DNA from: Orbicella faveolata
Lineage: Eukaryota > Cnidaria > Anthozoa > Scleractinia > Merulinidae
Reading direction: 5' to 3'
Length of the DNA stretch: 64,000 nucleotides
Assembly: GCF_002042975.1 (NCBI RefSeq)
Contig: NW_018149561.1
Location: 135,912 to 199,911 of the forward strand
The position numbers and the translations under genes are program-made. The notes below the pieces were generated by a model. That model was not told where the DNA came from. It saw only the letters and a program-made list of their open reading frames with translations, and did no database searches. Of the stretch, positions 36,401 through 47,771 are shown piece by piece. Every line of letters starts with the position of its first letter. The first letter of the stretch is position 1.

Positions 36401-39400
36401 ATACAATTTACAGTTGTTTTGTTAACAAGTAGATTTTTAGTGTGTATGACAGATACTTTTGCAAGAGTGAAGAATCTGATCCCACCTATACATCAGCTAA
36501 TGGTGCAGCCAACAAGTTGGCTGACAGTCAGCCAACATGTCAGTCACTTAATAACCTTATAAAGTTACAAGATGCGTCAGTGTTGTGTTGGCAGGGCATC
36601 AGTAGTGCATAAGGTCATGATATGGAAATTGAAAAAAATGGATATCCTTTTTGTACACCACAGATACCAATTTGAAAACATGACAATTCACTTCCGTCCC
36701 AAAAATGCCCCACCTAACCCACCCCTAGGTCTACCATCCTTGCTATTACCATAATGTTTTGTTGATGTTATTACTCTTTTCACTTTTGAAATGAATGATG
36801 TAAATGTAACCTTAAGGTTTTTGTTTTTTAAGTGAGATTCTATGAGGGCATGGTGGAGTTGTCTTTATATGCTGCCCTCAAGCGGGACCCCCAGGGGCTA
36901 GCTTTGCACTTTTATAGGAACGGTGAGCCACGTGGTGATGTGCAAGGAGAGGAAGCCTTTATTGCCAGGTACTTTATTTGGAACCAAAACTGTGAAGATA
37001 TGTAAAGAGTTATGTCATGTTTTGTTTTGAAGCCTTTGTTTGTTAAAGAAATTCAATTATTCATTTAACAAAGGAAATTTAAGGGTCGCCACAGGTCCAG
37101 GGGAGAAAATGCTTTAAGGTCAGGGAATTTTATTTTGAGTCGGGGAACATTGACATTTTGAAGAAAAGTGGAGGGAAAATTGAAATAATTTAACACAGCT
37201 GATTTAATACCATTGAAAGCTTGAAAAAATATGTGGGGTCACTGTGATCTCAATGATGTTTTCCCTTGATGAAGAAGGAAAATTTGTTTTTAAACTAGTC
37301 AGTCTCAATGAATAGGTGGAAAAGACGGCTGTAAGGGGAGGCTAGGAACCACTTCTATGTCTGAAATTTTGTATTTACATGGTCAGGGAAATTTGAAGAT
37401 TGATATTTTTGTGATTTCTGTGGCAAATCATTTCTAATATTGACTAAGAAATCAAAGCTGTTGCATTGTTGTGTTTTGCCTTTCAAAAATGGTAATATGT
37501 TCAGAATTTCATCGTAACATGTGTTTGACAGAATTTTAGGGAAGGGGTCTATTCTCATCTTTTAGAGAAACATTTGTAATTAAAGTACTTTTCTTATAAA
37601 CAATCAGCAAATGGTTTGAAATTGTTTGCAAATCCCAATAGACCAATTTCGATATATTAAAATTCAGCCTAACACAATAGACCTCAGTACAAGGCTCTGG
37701 GGAATAACTACAGAGTTTGTGGGGTTTATTCCCCAGAGCCTCGTGCTGAGGTCTATTGTGTTAGGCTGAATTCTAATATATTGAAATTGGTCTATTGTTT
37801 CTGTTCTGGTTTGTGCATTGAAAATTTTCTCACATCAACTATTTACTAAAGAGAGTGTTATTTGTTTCAGACAACAGTGTTACAAGTGTGTTCTCGACAG
37901 TTTACAGCGCCTTCTGGTGATGAAAACAGCTCCTTCCCAGTCTCCTGGTCGACCAACACAGCCAGGACCTCCACCCACCCCAGACCCCAATGCAATGACT
38001 CCACTTGATGCTGACAAGCTGGTAAGCTTTAAATTGACTTTTTTTTTTTATCAGACTTGAGTTCAAAAACATTTTATATTAACTTTTTACCATATAATTG
38101 TTGTAATATTAGTTCAATTAATTTGTTTAATGTTACTGGGACAAATACAGTTTACTCAGTGTTCTTATTGGTTTCTCTTTTGTACAAAGTATGACCAAAG
38201 TGAGATTTTTAGATTTTATTAAATGAACTCTAAAGAGCAATATTATTTTACAACAATGTAGTAAGTCACTGACAAAAACTCAGTGTGTCTGTACTAAGAA
38301 TGAAAATTTGTTCTGTGAGGTTTTTAGTGTGTTTGGTTAAGAGACTGAATTGTCGTTGCTTTTGTCACTAGATGGAAGAAGTTTTGTCATATTCACTGTC
38401 ATATGGAGATGAATTGTGGCATGTTGTGTTGTATCAGTGGTTAATTGACAATGCACTCACTGATAGACTACTTGAGGTAAGATTTGTATTTTCTTATTAA
38501 CCCTTTGTTTTTAACCCCTGTAAAGATGACTTGCTCTCAGGTTTTCGAAACGTCAGTCACCAAACAACCGCTCTTTTCAAAATTACCCTCATGTGGACAA
38601 TCACACAAGATGAACTGCCTTTACATCACAAGCTCAATGTATTAATTCTCCATACTTAACCCTTTCAGTCCAAAGTTCAAAATTTTCATTTTTACTGACA
38701 GCCATCAGTTCTTTTACTGTCAGTTCGTACTATTATTTTGATGGTACATCAAGACAATATCACTTAACTGATGGTTCTCTTTATTCTCACTACCCATTTG
38801 CCTGACAATGTATTAGTCTTGTGATGAGAAATTAGATTCTGATCACTCCTAGACTTAAATGGCAAATGGCATAACAAGGCTGTGCTCTGAGAAAAATTCT
38901 AGAGAGCCCTTCGGGCACCCAACCTTTTAGGCTAGGGTGCTGAGAAGTCAAGCTCGGTGGCCCAAACAAATACAAAACAATTCAAAAATTTATTAATTGA
39001 TTAATTAATTATAATTATCTAATAACATTATTAATAAATACATGTAACCGATTGACCCTTAAATAAAAATGTCTTGCATTGTTTCTAGGGCATTTATCCT
39101 GTTTACATATGCCAAAGATAGAGGTTCACATGTAATTTTTGTAATACTGTTGTCAAAAGCCGTAAAGAAAGACAAAATTTACATGTTTTTTTGAGTTAAT
39201 GTGGTTGTTATATGTAGAAAATTAAGTCCTTTTCCAATTCCCTTTTTTCCCTCTATAGTTCACATTCTCTTTCAATCAGGGACTTCATGCACATTATACA
39301 AACCACAAGAACTAAGAGGACTTTTTGTTGACGTTATACGGATTAAACAAGGAAACTGCTGTCTGTATCACTGCAGGCCAGTGTTAACGTACGCATTGAA

Positions 39401-42400
39401 CCAAGCCATTGAACGACCAATGTTTTGACTTCACAGATGGATTTAAACATTCTGAATTGAGCCATTTTGCCTTCTAAACTTGAATACAACACAAGAAATC
39501 AAAAAGGGAAAGACAAATTTATTATTGTGAGACTATTTTCATCTTTAAGTTAAATCTCAAAAAGGAGGTGGCCTGGCCAGGCGACCAGGTATGTTTTTCT
39601 TGTTGCCTGAAGATGAAAGCCAGTCGCTTTTCGTGGAAGGTGGCATATTGTAGTCAGTACACTGGAATCTGGATTAAGAAATCTAGGTTTGAGCCCTTGT
39701 TGGGGACATTGTGTTGTGTTCTTGAGCAAGGCATTTCACTCCCACAGTGCTTTTCTACACCCAGATGTAAAATTGGTTTGTTGTGAACTGTTACGGTTAC
39801 CTAACCTCACTTTAAGGATTTTAACTTGTGATAGACTAGCATCCCATTGATTGGAAGTAGCAATACTCCTAGACACTTCTTGTTACCAAAAACAGAGTTA
39901 TCTAGCACTCTTATGAGTAACTACACTCCTAATAGGCTTGCTACATCTCTGAGCTAACCTTTAGCTCGCTGTTCTTCATGCAAGCTTTCAAAGGAGACTG
40001 ATATTCTCATTTGCTTTGTGTTAAGGTCAAATCTCCACACCTGGAGGCATTTCTCAAGAGATCATCAACACAACAGCAGCCAGGAGAATTGAAGATCTTG
40101 GACTTGCTGTGGAAATATTATGAGAAGACAAAGAACTACTCTGCAGCTGCTAGAGTTCTCTCTAAACTGTCTGAGAAAGAGAGGTAATCACAATATTATC
40201 TGCTGCCTGCTGATGTGAAATTCTCTCGTAGTACTTCTCAAACTCAATAATTCATCAAGTTTAAGCAATGGAAATCACGACTGTGACGGTGTTTTGGATT
40301 TTAGCAATTTGATTTCTCCACTTTCTCCTTAGTTTTAGTTTCGATTGAGAAGGTTTCTCAAACACTCAAGAGTGTGTTTCACCACATTGCCAAACACTTT
40401 TAAGTTTATCAAAAAATACTCTGCTTGGCATCTGTTTTCAACTCTCTTCTCTATTTTCCTAAACATGGTCAAACATGGTCTTTTGTGTTTGATACATTAC
40501 TTATGGAAATAGCTTGGAAGGAAAATGTTTTTTTCTTGATATATGTTTTAGAGACACTATGACAGCAATTATGCTGAATATTTGGTCAAAACAGAGCTAA
40601 AAGTGTAAAGACACGAGTGATCATCACAATTATCTACACAAGTTAACCAGTTTTGAAAAAATACCCCCAAAAATTAGCTAATATTGAAACTTCAATGGGA
40701 TTCAAATCCATGACCCCTGTGATACCAATGCAGTGCTTTAGCACTTGAGCTATCTTTACATCTTTGGGGGTGGTGAATGGTGAACACGACACTTTGTGGC
40801 ATTTTTCTTTCCAAGCCCAAGACATTTGTGAGACCAGAACTTCAAAGTGTTTTAACAAAAGGAGAATTTGAGAGCTGTTACATTCGACAGAAATTTGGCT
40901 AGACCGATGTGTGTTGATAGACCATTCACCACCCCTAGATTTGGAAATTCAAGTTTTGTCCTGTTAAATATTAAAAATTCAAGATTTGGCCTCCCAAAAT
41001 TGAAAATTACTGGCTTGCCAAATATTGACAATTCAATATTTGGCCTGCCAACTATTGAAAATTCACGCCAAACCTTGAAAATTCAAAGGTCTCCCAAATA
41101 TTGAAAATTTAAGATTTGAAAATTCAAGATTGGGTCCACTTAATATTGAATATAGAAGATTTGGTCTGCCAAATATTGAAAATTCAAGATTTGAAAATTC
41201 AAGATTTTGCATTTCAAGATTTGACTTGCCATATATAGAAAATTCAAGATCTGGAAATTCAGTATTGGGCCTGACAATGATTGAAAGTTCAAGATTTAGC
41301 TATCTTTCTGCGCTGTTCAAAGTGCAAATCTTTTGTATATTTGCTTGCAGTGTTTAAACGGAAACTGAATACCTACGCTTGTACACAGAATACTAGGAGG
41401 ACGTCAAGTGAATTGTGGAAAGAAAACCAAATTATGATTAATTTCAAGAGACAACAACAATGTTTTTTTTAGGTCTGCCAGACTATTCAAATTTGACACC
41501 ACCACCCTGTGCGTACCTAACCTATAACGACACTCTCTTTAAGCTTCAGTGCTCTTGTGTATTAATTTTCAACCAAACTAGACCATTAATTTTAGGTGTT
41601 CATCAAAGAAAATATATCATATTCATGATGTGCCTGTTTAAATTTCAGCCCAGACGTGACCCTTGAATCAAGATTAGAGTACCTGGCTCGTGCTATTATG
41701 AGTGCTAAGAGTTGTAACCTGAGGACTGCTGGTAGCGGCGAGGGAGAATTCTTGCACGAATTGGAAGAGAAGCTGGAAGTGGCACGCATCCAGATGCAGG
41801 TTTATCAAGCTCTGGTCAATTTAAGGGCTGTTAATCCATCAAGGCGCGTTGCTCAAGCTTTGGCAGCTTTGGATTCGCGACTCTTGGATGTAACTACAGT
41901 AAGAATTATTATTTTTTGTGTTGTATTTGTCTTTGTATTTTTTATTTCTCCACTTCACGATTTGATTACAGTATTGCTAAAAATAAGTACAGTGAAAGGA
42001 AAGTGGAAAGGGCACAATATAGTAAACTAATTATATGCCCTTCTTTAATCAAATACATTTATTTTAGAAATTGTAAATATCTTGTTAAGATCAAGGAATG
42101 TTATAAAATTTTAAGGTTGCTGTGGTGTGTGATGATGAGTATTGTTGGTAAATATGGTCAGGGAAATCCCCCTTCCGGGGGGGGGAGCTGATTCCCTGTC
42201 ACTCTCCTTTCAATGAACTTTGCCATTGATTCCGTGTGTTTATTTAGCTGTATGGAGATTTTGCTGACGAGTTCGGGTTGTCTGAGTGCAAACTGGCCAT
42301 TGTTCATTGTGCTGGACATTATGATCCCATCCTGATTGAAACTTTGTGGAGAGACATCATCGAGGCTGGTATGTATTTGTTGTTATGTTGTGACAGCAAG

Positions 42401-44991
42401 GTAAACACAAACAGGGGAGTAGGGTTGGCACAGCAGTGAGAGCGCTCACCTCCCACCAATGTGGCCTTGGTTCTTTTCCGGCCTGGTGTCATATGTGGGT
42501 TGAATTTGTTGTTGGGTCTCGCCTTGTTTTGAGGGTTTTATCCAGGTTCGCCGGTTGGTTTTCCAAACCAACGCTACAAATTCCAATTTGATCAGGATAG
42601 AGAACCCGCATGTTGATGTGGCTTCCTCTCTAAATATTAGAATTTACAAACCAGTAAAATGTTTGATGATTTGCACTGAAAATATATTAAAACACATTAG
42701 TATATAGTTAATCGTGTGAATGCGATTAGAACTTACACTACGATGAATATTTCAAACTTCTATTAAACGTTCATGAGCCCTTAGACAAGTGTACTTTGAA
42801 ACAATTTTCAAATATCACGAGTAGTGTAGATCCTTAATATTTATTACTCAAGCTTTCATGTGGTGCGAATTAAAAATTAACGATTTATTGGCCTGCTCTC
42901 GGCCAATCACAGTGAAGTAACTTTCTCAGTCATGTAATAAGTGACAAAATAATGGAATTTTGTATTACAGTTTTGTGTAGATGCTCGAGACAGCACACAG
43001 TCTTTAGCTATATTCATTTCTGTCCTTTTCTTGTCGACAGAGCTCCATGACTCCCTTCAGAGTTCACCAAGTGATCGAATGGCAGTGGTTAGTAAGAAGA
43101 TCGGTTATCTCGGAAAGGTGTATGTTCACTCTGAACGATACTTTCCATTGGGTAAGTACAAACTGATCCACAGTGCTCAAACTCATTCGCTTAACAGTGA
43201 CATTCATTGTTTGACAATGTTCTAACGCACATGAAGACATCTGTAATACGTACTAAATCATGATCCCACGCAGTTACCCTCCCTTCCCCTCTCTAGTCAA
43301 TGTTGTTACCAAGGGGGAGGGGAGGGGATAGGGGGGAGGTTTTGGTTTGGGTATGATTTGGTCCACCGCAAAATGTAAGTCCACTTACTTGGAGTTACAC
43401 TCAGTTACAATTTATCAGCAGGTTTCACAAAGTTCGAGTGGTTTTCAGTTATTATTCTCAATCGGATACGTATGGTCGTTATATTATTTTGTTCCTTTGC
43501 CCCCTCCCTTCCCTCTTCCCCCCGGTTTTGTGCAAAAATGGTGAGTTGAAATTTCACACCAAAATCTTCCAAACTTTGTTGTATTGAAGATGTTTTTCAT
43601 CCACTGTTGTTTGTAGTTTAGTACCAAGAAGTCATTTCTCTTGCTCAGCTACCACTTTCATTTATTCACGTTCTAATATTATTATAGTCATTGTTTCTTA
43701 AGTCTATGAAACAAGTAATTTGTTGTTATCATCCTTGGCACTGATATCCTTTCATCCTTTCTAGTGCATCGCACAAAGTCATTTTAAACATCGTCAGACC
43801 AAGTTCTTACGTACCCAGTTAACAGTAATTTGCGGTCATAGATTCATCATTGTTTTGCCCATTCCACAGGCGCTATAATCCTTATGCTGGAAAAGAAGAG
43901 TGCCGAGCTTACTTGGGATCCAACCTGGGTTTTCATGACCTTGTTGGAGATAGGAATTCCGTTTCCAGTGTTGCATGGCATTTATGATAGACTCTTCAAG
44001 GCTAAGGTAAAAAAGTACATGTCTTATGTGTTCAAAACCTGTCGAATTTTGATCTCTTGCAGCGTTGCCTAGCTGTTGTTCAACTACATTACATTTTTTT
44101 TTTTTGCAAGATTGTTTTTAAGTGCTGAAAAGTTGAGACTGAATAAATATTGAATTATGTATTTAGGATGTAGCAGTGAGCTTCAAACTGACAGGGTTAA
44201 ATTTTATAACATCATTATTAAAATTGAATAATTATATAGTTATAAACGACAGTCCATCTTGTTTTGATAGTTGTACCTACAATTGCTCTTGATAACCTGA
44301 TGTCTTTAATTGATTATTCCGAACCTTCACGACCTAATAATACATTACGAAATAAATCAAAACTTACTTGGTATTTTACATGCTTAGAGATCCTTGATTA
44401 CCTAACAATTCCTAGCTCTAGGCTTTTTCCCGTTACTTCTTTACTTCTTTACCGTACCTACCTCTATATCTTTATTGTTCCATACCTGCCTAAAAACACG
44501 AGTCGCAACTCTAAACTCTAAACCCATAGCTCTCTTGATGATGCAGTGGTTTCATATCTTCAAAACAAATGTGTTGTAATCGGTAATAACGATTGATATT
44601 TCACTTCGTTTGGTTTCAAGGATCCGTGTTGGCGAACGCTTAACAAGCCTCTTCACATCCTTCAAGTCATTTATCACTTGTTGTCGAAGTTTGTAGACAC
44701 GCCCTCCCTTTCTCCGCCACACGAGAGGTAAGACTCTTTCTGTTGCGACAGTCGCTTTAATTATGTTCTCAAGAGTTATGAATAGTACCACAGCATGAAA
44801 GAACTACTTGAAAGATTAATTCGCGAATGTCTTCTAACTTTTTTCACAGACCTTCGATTGCAATTTCATTGTACGACGCATCTGCGACGTACCTTGTGGA
44901 ATTGCACTCTAGTGTCTCACGTGACCCAGCTGTGCAAGCTACGCTGGCCAAATTCCAAGGATTGCAGGCTTCCCTTAAACGCCTTCTGTGA
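21473..44991 (+). CDS. NUP155: Nuclear pore complex protein Nup155, complete, 34 exons
   Basis: Inner-ring scaffold nucleoporin: an N-terminal seven-bladed beta-propeller followed by a long alpha-solenoid. Exons: 21473-21614, 22456-22593, 22927-23023, 24229-24299, 24521-24613, 25108-25268, 25835-25943, 26181-26254, 27166-27257, 27436-27536, 27992-28144, 28616-28716, 29950-30117, 30692-30802, 31368-31430, 31580-31851, 32374-32440, 33139-33263, 33858-33913, 34309-34448, 34671-34730, 35318-35449, 36030-36107, 36323-36383, 36833-36968, 37871-38021, 38372-38476, 40026-40183, 41649-41898, 42248-42368, 43041-43151, 43870-44006, 44621-44727, 44850-44991. All phases agree; total 4083 nt, 1360 aa (human 1391). 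Diagnostic strings: [11 protein letters not shown] near the start, [71 protein letters not shown] and [11 protein letters not shown]. The Gly/Ser/Pro-rich loop in exon 31580-31851 matches the disordered loop of other Nup155 proteins. A single-copy housekeeping gene elsewhere in animals; nothing broken here. Confidence 0.97.
23076..23242. mobile_element. Foldback MITE
   Basis: TATGTTGTAGGTCAAAATGA at the left and TCATTTTGACCTACAACATA at the right are perfect inverted ends; the interior also pairs (ccttaaccctaat-type stem). NUP155 intron 3. Confidence 0.85.
23253..23385. mobile_element. Foldback MITE, near-complete hairpin
   Basis: TTGCTAGATTAAGCCACTCT and AGAGTGGCTTAATCTAGCAA are exact inverted copies, and pairing continues (with a few mismatches) to the central GGGTGGA / TCCACCC stem. 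It starts only 10 bp after the previous MITE. Confidence 0.85.
24738..24806. repeat. Simple repeat (CTCTTAACT)n
   Basis: About 70 bp of ctaactcttaactcttt-type tandem units in a NUP155 intron. Confidence 0.8.
26600..26770. repeat. Degenerate TTCCAAAGATT minisatellite
   Basis: Irregular 11-15-mers built on ttccaaagatt / ttccgaagatt for about 170 bp. Frames through it are repeat-derived (Lys/Ile/Phe-rich) and not coding. NUP155 intron 8. Confidence 0.6.
29262..29665 (+). mobile_element. SINE family S1, copy 2, split by a MITE
   Basis: Left part 29262-29418 has gttcttgggcaagacacttt and the cctctctccacccaggtgta hallmark. The body resumes at 29597 with ctcctagctgcttaatgcta and runs to about 29665. 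The split lies inside the gaaatactcctag block that is intact in copies 3-5. Confidence 0.8.
29419..29594. mobile_element. MITE inserted in a SINE, TA duplication
   Basis: CAGTTAAACCTCTTCACAAC at the left is inverted against TAGTAGAGGTTTGACTG at the right; internal gtggccattgttgggaggt / gtgtccattgtggggaggt blocks add further symmetry. TA flanks both sides (29417-29418, 29595-29596), and removing the 176-bp unit plus one TA restores the SINE consensus. A Tc1/mariner-type passenger. Partial relatives occur at 21770-21960 and 30590-30640. Confidence 0.88.
31962..32212 (+). mobile_element. SINE family S1, copy 3, with tRNA-like head
   Basis: The best-preserved copy. A head with an A-box-like tggcctcatggttagtg (from 31971) and a B-box-like ggtttgagccc (near 32013) is followed by the S1 body with cctctctccacccaggtgta, and ends at catatacagactc. 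A tRNA-derived Pol III SINE by layout. Confidence 0.82.
32795..33025 (+). mobile_element. SINE family S1, copy 4
   Basis: Carries ttgtgttgtgttcttggcaa, cctctctctccacccacgtg and gaaatactcctagtcgcttt in family order; head decayed. NUP155 intron 17. Confidence 0.75.
37636..37797. mobile_element. Foldback MITE, ~70-bp arms
   Basis: CAATAGACCAATTTCGATAT at the left and ATATTGAAATTGGTCTATTG at the right start arms that pair almost without interruption through CACAATAGACCTCAG / CTGAGGTCTATTGTG to GGCTCTGGGGAATAA / TTATTCCCCAGAGCC. The loop is about 20 bp. NUP155 intron 25. Confidence 0.9.
39640..39960 (+). mobile_element. SINE family S1, copy 5, with tRNA-like head
   Basis: A head with ggtttgagcccttgttgggg is followed by ttcttgagcaaggcatttca and a diverged body (ctacacccagatgtaaaatt), then actagcatcccattgattgg and actcctagacacttcttg. 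NUP155 intron 27. Confidence 0.75.
40252..40440. repeat. Dispersed repeat family M2, copy 1 (copy 2 at 51568-51775)
   Basis: The ordered blocks catcaagttta, gactgtgac, ctcaaacactcaaga-like and aaaaatactc are shared with 51568-51775 at a distance of 11 kb. NUP155 intron 28. Confidence 0.65.
40950..41300. repeat. ~30-bp minisatellite (TTGGCCTGCCAAATATTGAAAA type)
   Basis: About ten imperfect units built from attgaaaattcaagatttgg plus cctgccaaat. Because the unit is close to 30 bp, it leaves open frames with a repeating NIENSRFGLP decapeptide on the plus strand. It lies within a NUP155 intron between two in-phase exons, so I do not call it coding. Confidence 0.75.
42418..42620 (+). mobile_element. 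SINE family S2 (tRNA-derived)
   Basis: The head ttggcacagcagtgagagcg resembles an A-box region and ggttcttttcc a decayed B box. It is followed by ggcctggtgtcatatgtggg and a pyrimidine-rich body ending near gttttccaaaccaac. A different family from S1. NUP155 intron 30. Confidence 0.65.
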
Positions 44992-45239
44992 AAAGATGAC
45001 TTGGATGACGTCACTCCAGTCTCCTTGATATTCTATCAGATTTGGACAAATCTTATTTTCAGAACTAACTTAGTTCTGGAAACAAGAAACACCCAACCGT
45101 AAAACAAGGCAGCCTTTTGTGGTACAGTATCACAGTAAAAAGAGAGTCCATGCTCGTTTATAAACCTTACTATGAAAAAAAGAGAATTCTCTCCTGACGC
45201 TTAAAATGTAGATCTTTTTTTAATGAACAGCATATTGTA

Positions 45240-45245
45240 AATAAA
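45240..45245 (+). promoter_or_regulatory. Candidate NUP155 polyadenylation signal
   Basis: AATAAA 249 bp after the NUP155 stop codon, followed by T-rich sequence. It is the first canonical signal downstream of the gene that I noticed. Confidence 0.55.
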
Positions 45246-46037
45246 GTTAGGAAAACCCTTGTTATTAAGTTTGTGATTTTCGTGCTATGCTTTGCTGTTT
45301 TGTGACTTTCCTTTTTAAGTGCACGAGTAAGCCTTTGAGAAAGGTGAATATATTTTTTTATGGCTAATGTGGTGAGCTGAACTGTTGTGTGACGAAATGG
45401 AAGTCGGGATGGATTACTGATGGGCAAATTGATACACGTCAGCAAACAAGCTGCCAATGCCTTGTGCCTTGTGCATTCGCAAGAAACGAATTAGCGCGCT
45501 TGATCCGGTGTATCCGCGAATCCAATCCAACAGGTTTGTCCATTTCGTGTGGCGCCAGTCGCACAGATTTTTGCGCGTCGCGCGTGATTTGTGAATGAAA
45601 ACGCTACCTGAAAAAAACAACAACAAAGCAAAACAATTATATTTGCGATGCTTTCATTGTATACTCACGTATTAATTACGCGTACCATTATTATCGTACC
45701 GATTTGTTGGTTCGTGTAATCAATACAGTGATGACGGCATTATTAGGTTTCATGAGTTCGAAAGAGATAAAGTAGACGCTGGCGATTCTGTACCCCGAAT
45801 GTGGGCGAAAAATTTGCTTAGCTATTCGCTTAAGCAGCTGTAGTGCGAGGTGGTATGTGTCGCAAGCAGGCTCCAGTTATTAACCTGCTGGTTATTTTAA
45901 AACGAGAGAAATTCAAGAAATCAAACTAGAAATGTCTTTAACTTGTGGATGTGGAAGTGTCCGCTTTTGCTATGGTTTGAAATTAGCAATTTTAAGGTGG
46001 CCTTATAACTTGTACTGGTTTTAAATACTCTTCCAAT

Positions 46038-46113
46038 CTCGTTTCCAGGTCTCTCATCCTCCCGCCCCCTGTAACGAGAGAGGGGCGGGAGGATGAGAGA
46101 TCCTGGAAACGAG
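46038..46113. repeat. Strong GC-rich foldback
   Basis: CTCGTTTCCAGGTCTCTCAT and ATGAGAGATCCTGGAAACGAG pair, continuing through CCTCCCGCCCC / GGGGCGGGAGG. The arms are 31-32 bp around a 14-bp loop. A MITE remnant or solo hairpin. Confidence 0.85.
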
Positions 46114-47771
46114 GTTGATACTATTTAGAATGTGATAGCTCTTTCTCCTGGTTGAATTAAGGCCAGGCGTGACAGAACTTTCTAACCTGTGTTCTGATTC
46201 GCTCGAAATACTATCCGCGTGGTGATTGGCTAATTAATCGAGCTTCCGGTTACACGTGAAAGAGTGTTTCCGCCTACGAGTGAGTGAGCGGGTGAGTAAC
46301 CATCTGCTTACAAGACCCAACTAAACTACAACTCCTGGATGCTTCGCCTATATCCACTAGTAACAACGAGCCACCGGCGACAATAATAATTCATAGCTTT
46401 GGCTTCCTTATGATTTTTAGAAGATGGACTAAATTAAACTACTGTTTGTTGTGTTTTATGGAACAAATTAACAGGCCAAAGCCACGCTCTACCGTCACAG
46501 AACACAAAGAAAGTTTAACAACGCTTAAAAAATGAATAAAACACTCGCCAAACCAATCAAAATTCGCTCAGAATATAAAAATATGCTATTAGTCAGACAT
46601 TTTTAAAAAATTGCTGTGCTTATCTTTTATTTTTATTCAAACTGCATTATGAAAAGTAACTTCGATAATACCTGGCTGCTTAACTTATTTATTGTAATTT
46701 GATTCAAACGCCAGGGAGTATATCCCACCTTCTTGACAAGTGGTTTTAGTCAAATGTTTAAACAAAACTCTCTCGGCTTGGAGGCTATTAGTTAGGAGTT
46801 TTAGTCCAGCGTATATGAATATTACTTTTGCGGATTTCGGCCTACTTAACTTTATTTTTACCCAAATGGTTGACGTGAACGCCCTACTTTTGTCAATACA
46901 AACCTGTCTGCTTGTGACGTTTACCCTAGTTTTACCTATTCATTGAACGCGCACGTTAAATTATTTCGCTCAGTTAGGTGCAAGAAGTTGCTCAAGTAAT
47001 TGCGTGGGTGTTATATTGTGGTACTCGACGAAGATAAACATTTTAGTCTTTCTTAATACTCCCAGTCTTCCGTCCTGCCGATAAAGACTCCCTGTATTTA
47101 CTTTAATCTTTTATGTGCCAAATTTGCGCTATTTTTTTTATTTAGTTTTATTTCTCAAAACTTATTTTCCGACATCGCCAAACAGCACACATTTTGTTCC
47201 CTGTTTCCACCTAAACCTTATTAAAACATTGGGTTTATATTTGGTTAAAGTCGGGTTTTAATTTAATCATTAGCCCCTCGAGCTAAACTGTAATTTATTC
47301 TGAGAGTCAAATTAAAATTCAGATCAGGTGTTGCTTTTTACCAATAGTTCTTTACACAAGTAACTCCTATATTTATACCACCGGATATTCTGTCAAAATC
47401 TTCTCACCGTTCATTAAAATAAGTGAATTACTTCATAATTCTTAGCATTATTTTTTTTATTATTTTTACAACGTCGGTTTTCCTTGAAACTATTTGTCGG
47501 ATCGTTCCTTGAAATCGCGTTAAAACATTAAACGGCGACGAGAAAATAAAACTTAAATTACGATTGTCAACAAAATTGAGTTGGCGTTTTCCGTTGAGCG
47601 ACAAAACATCCTTTTCCTGTTCAATGCATGAGTTTGACACGAGGCTTTTTCGTCTTTTGCACACTGAAAGCGGATGTCGTGGTGAAACAGCGCGGAAATT
47701 TTGCAGTTTCAAAACACATAAATCACCTGGCTATGAGTTCATTTTGATCCCGTTTCCCTTGAAAGCCTTCT

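Larger units (their letters stand above)
44992..47771. other. Intergenic: NUP155 3' UTR and downstream
   Basis: The NUP155 3' UTR probably ends near the AATAAA at 45240-45245. The rest is AT-rich sequence with one strong hairpin (46038-46113). On the minus strand the right end should contain the 3' UTR of the gene at 47772-48992. The short frames here lack motifs or splice partners. Confidence 0.6.

Noticed and set aside
40868-41357. Two frames encoding a repeated decapeptide
   Set aside because: They are produced by a ~30-bp minisatellite inside a NUP155 intron; the flanking exons join in phase without it.
42418-42490. tRNA gene
   Set aside because: It has A- and B-box-like strings, but no complete cloverleaf is apparent and the sequence continues into a SINE body. 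The same applies to 31962-32025.
47428-47712. 94-codon frame downstream of the 406-aa gene
   Set aside because: It lies in the likely 3' UTR of that gene, Ile/Lys/Arg-rich, with no motif.
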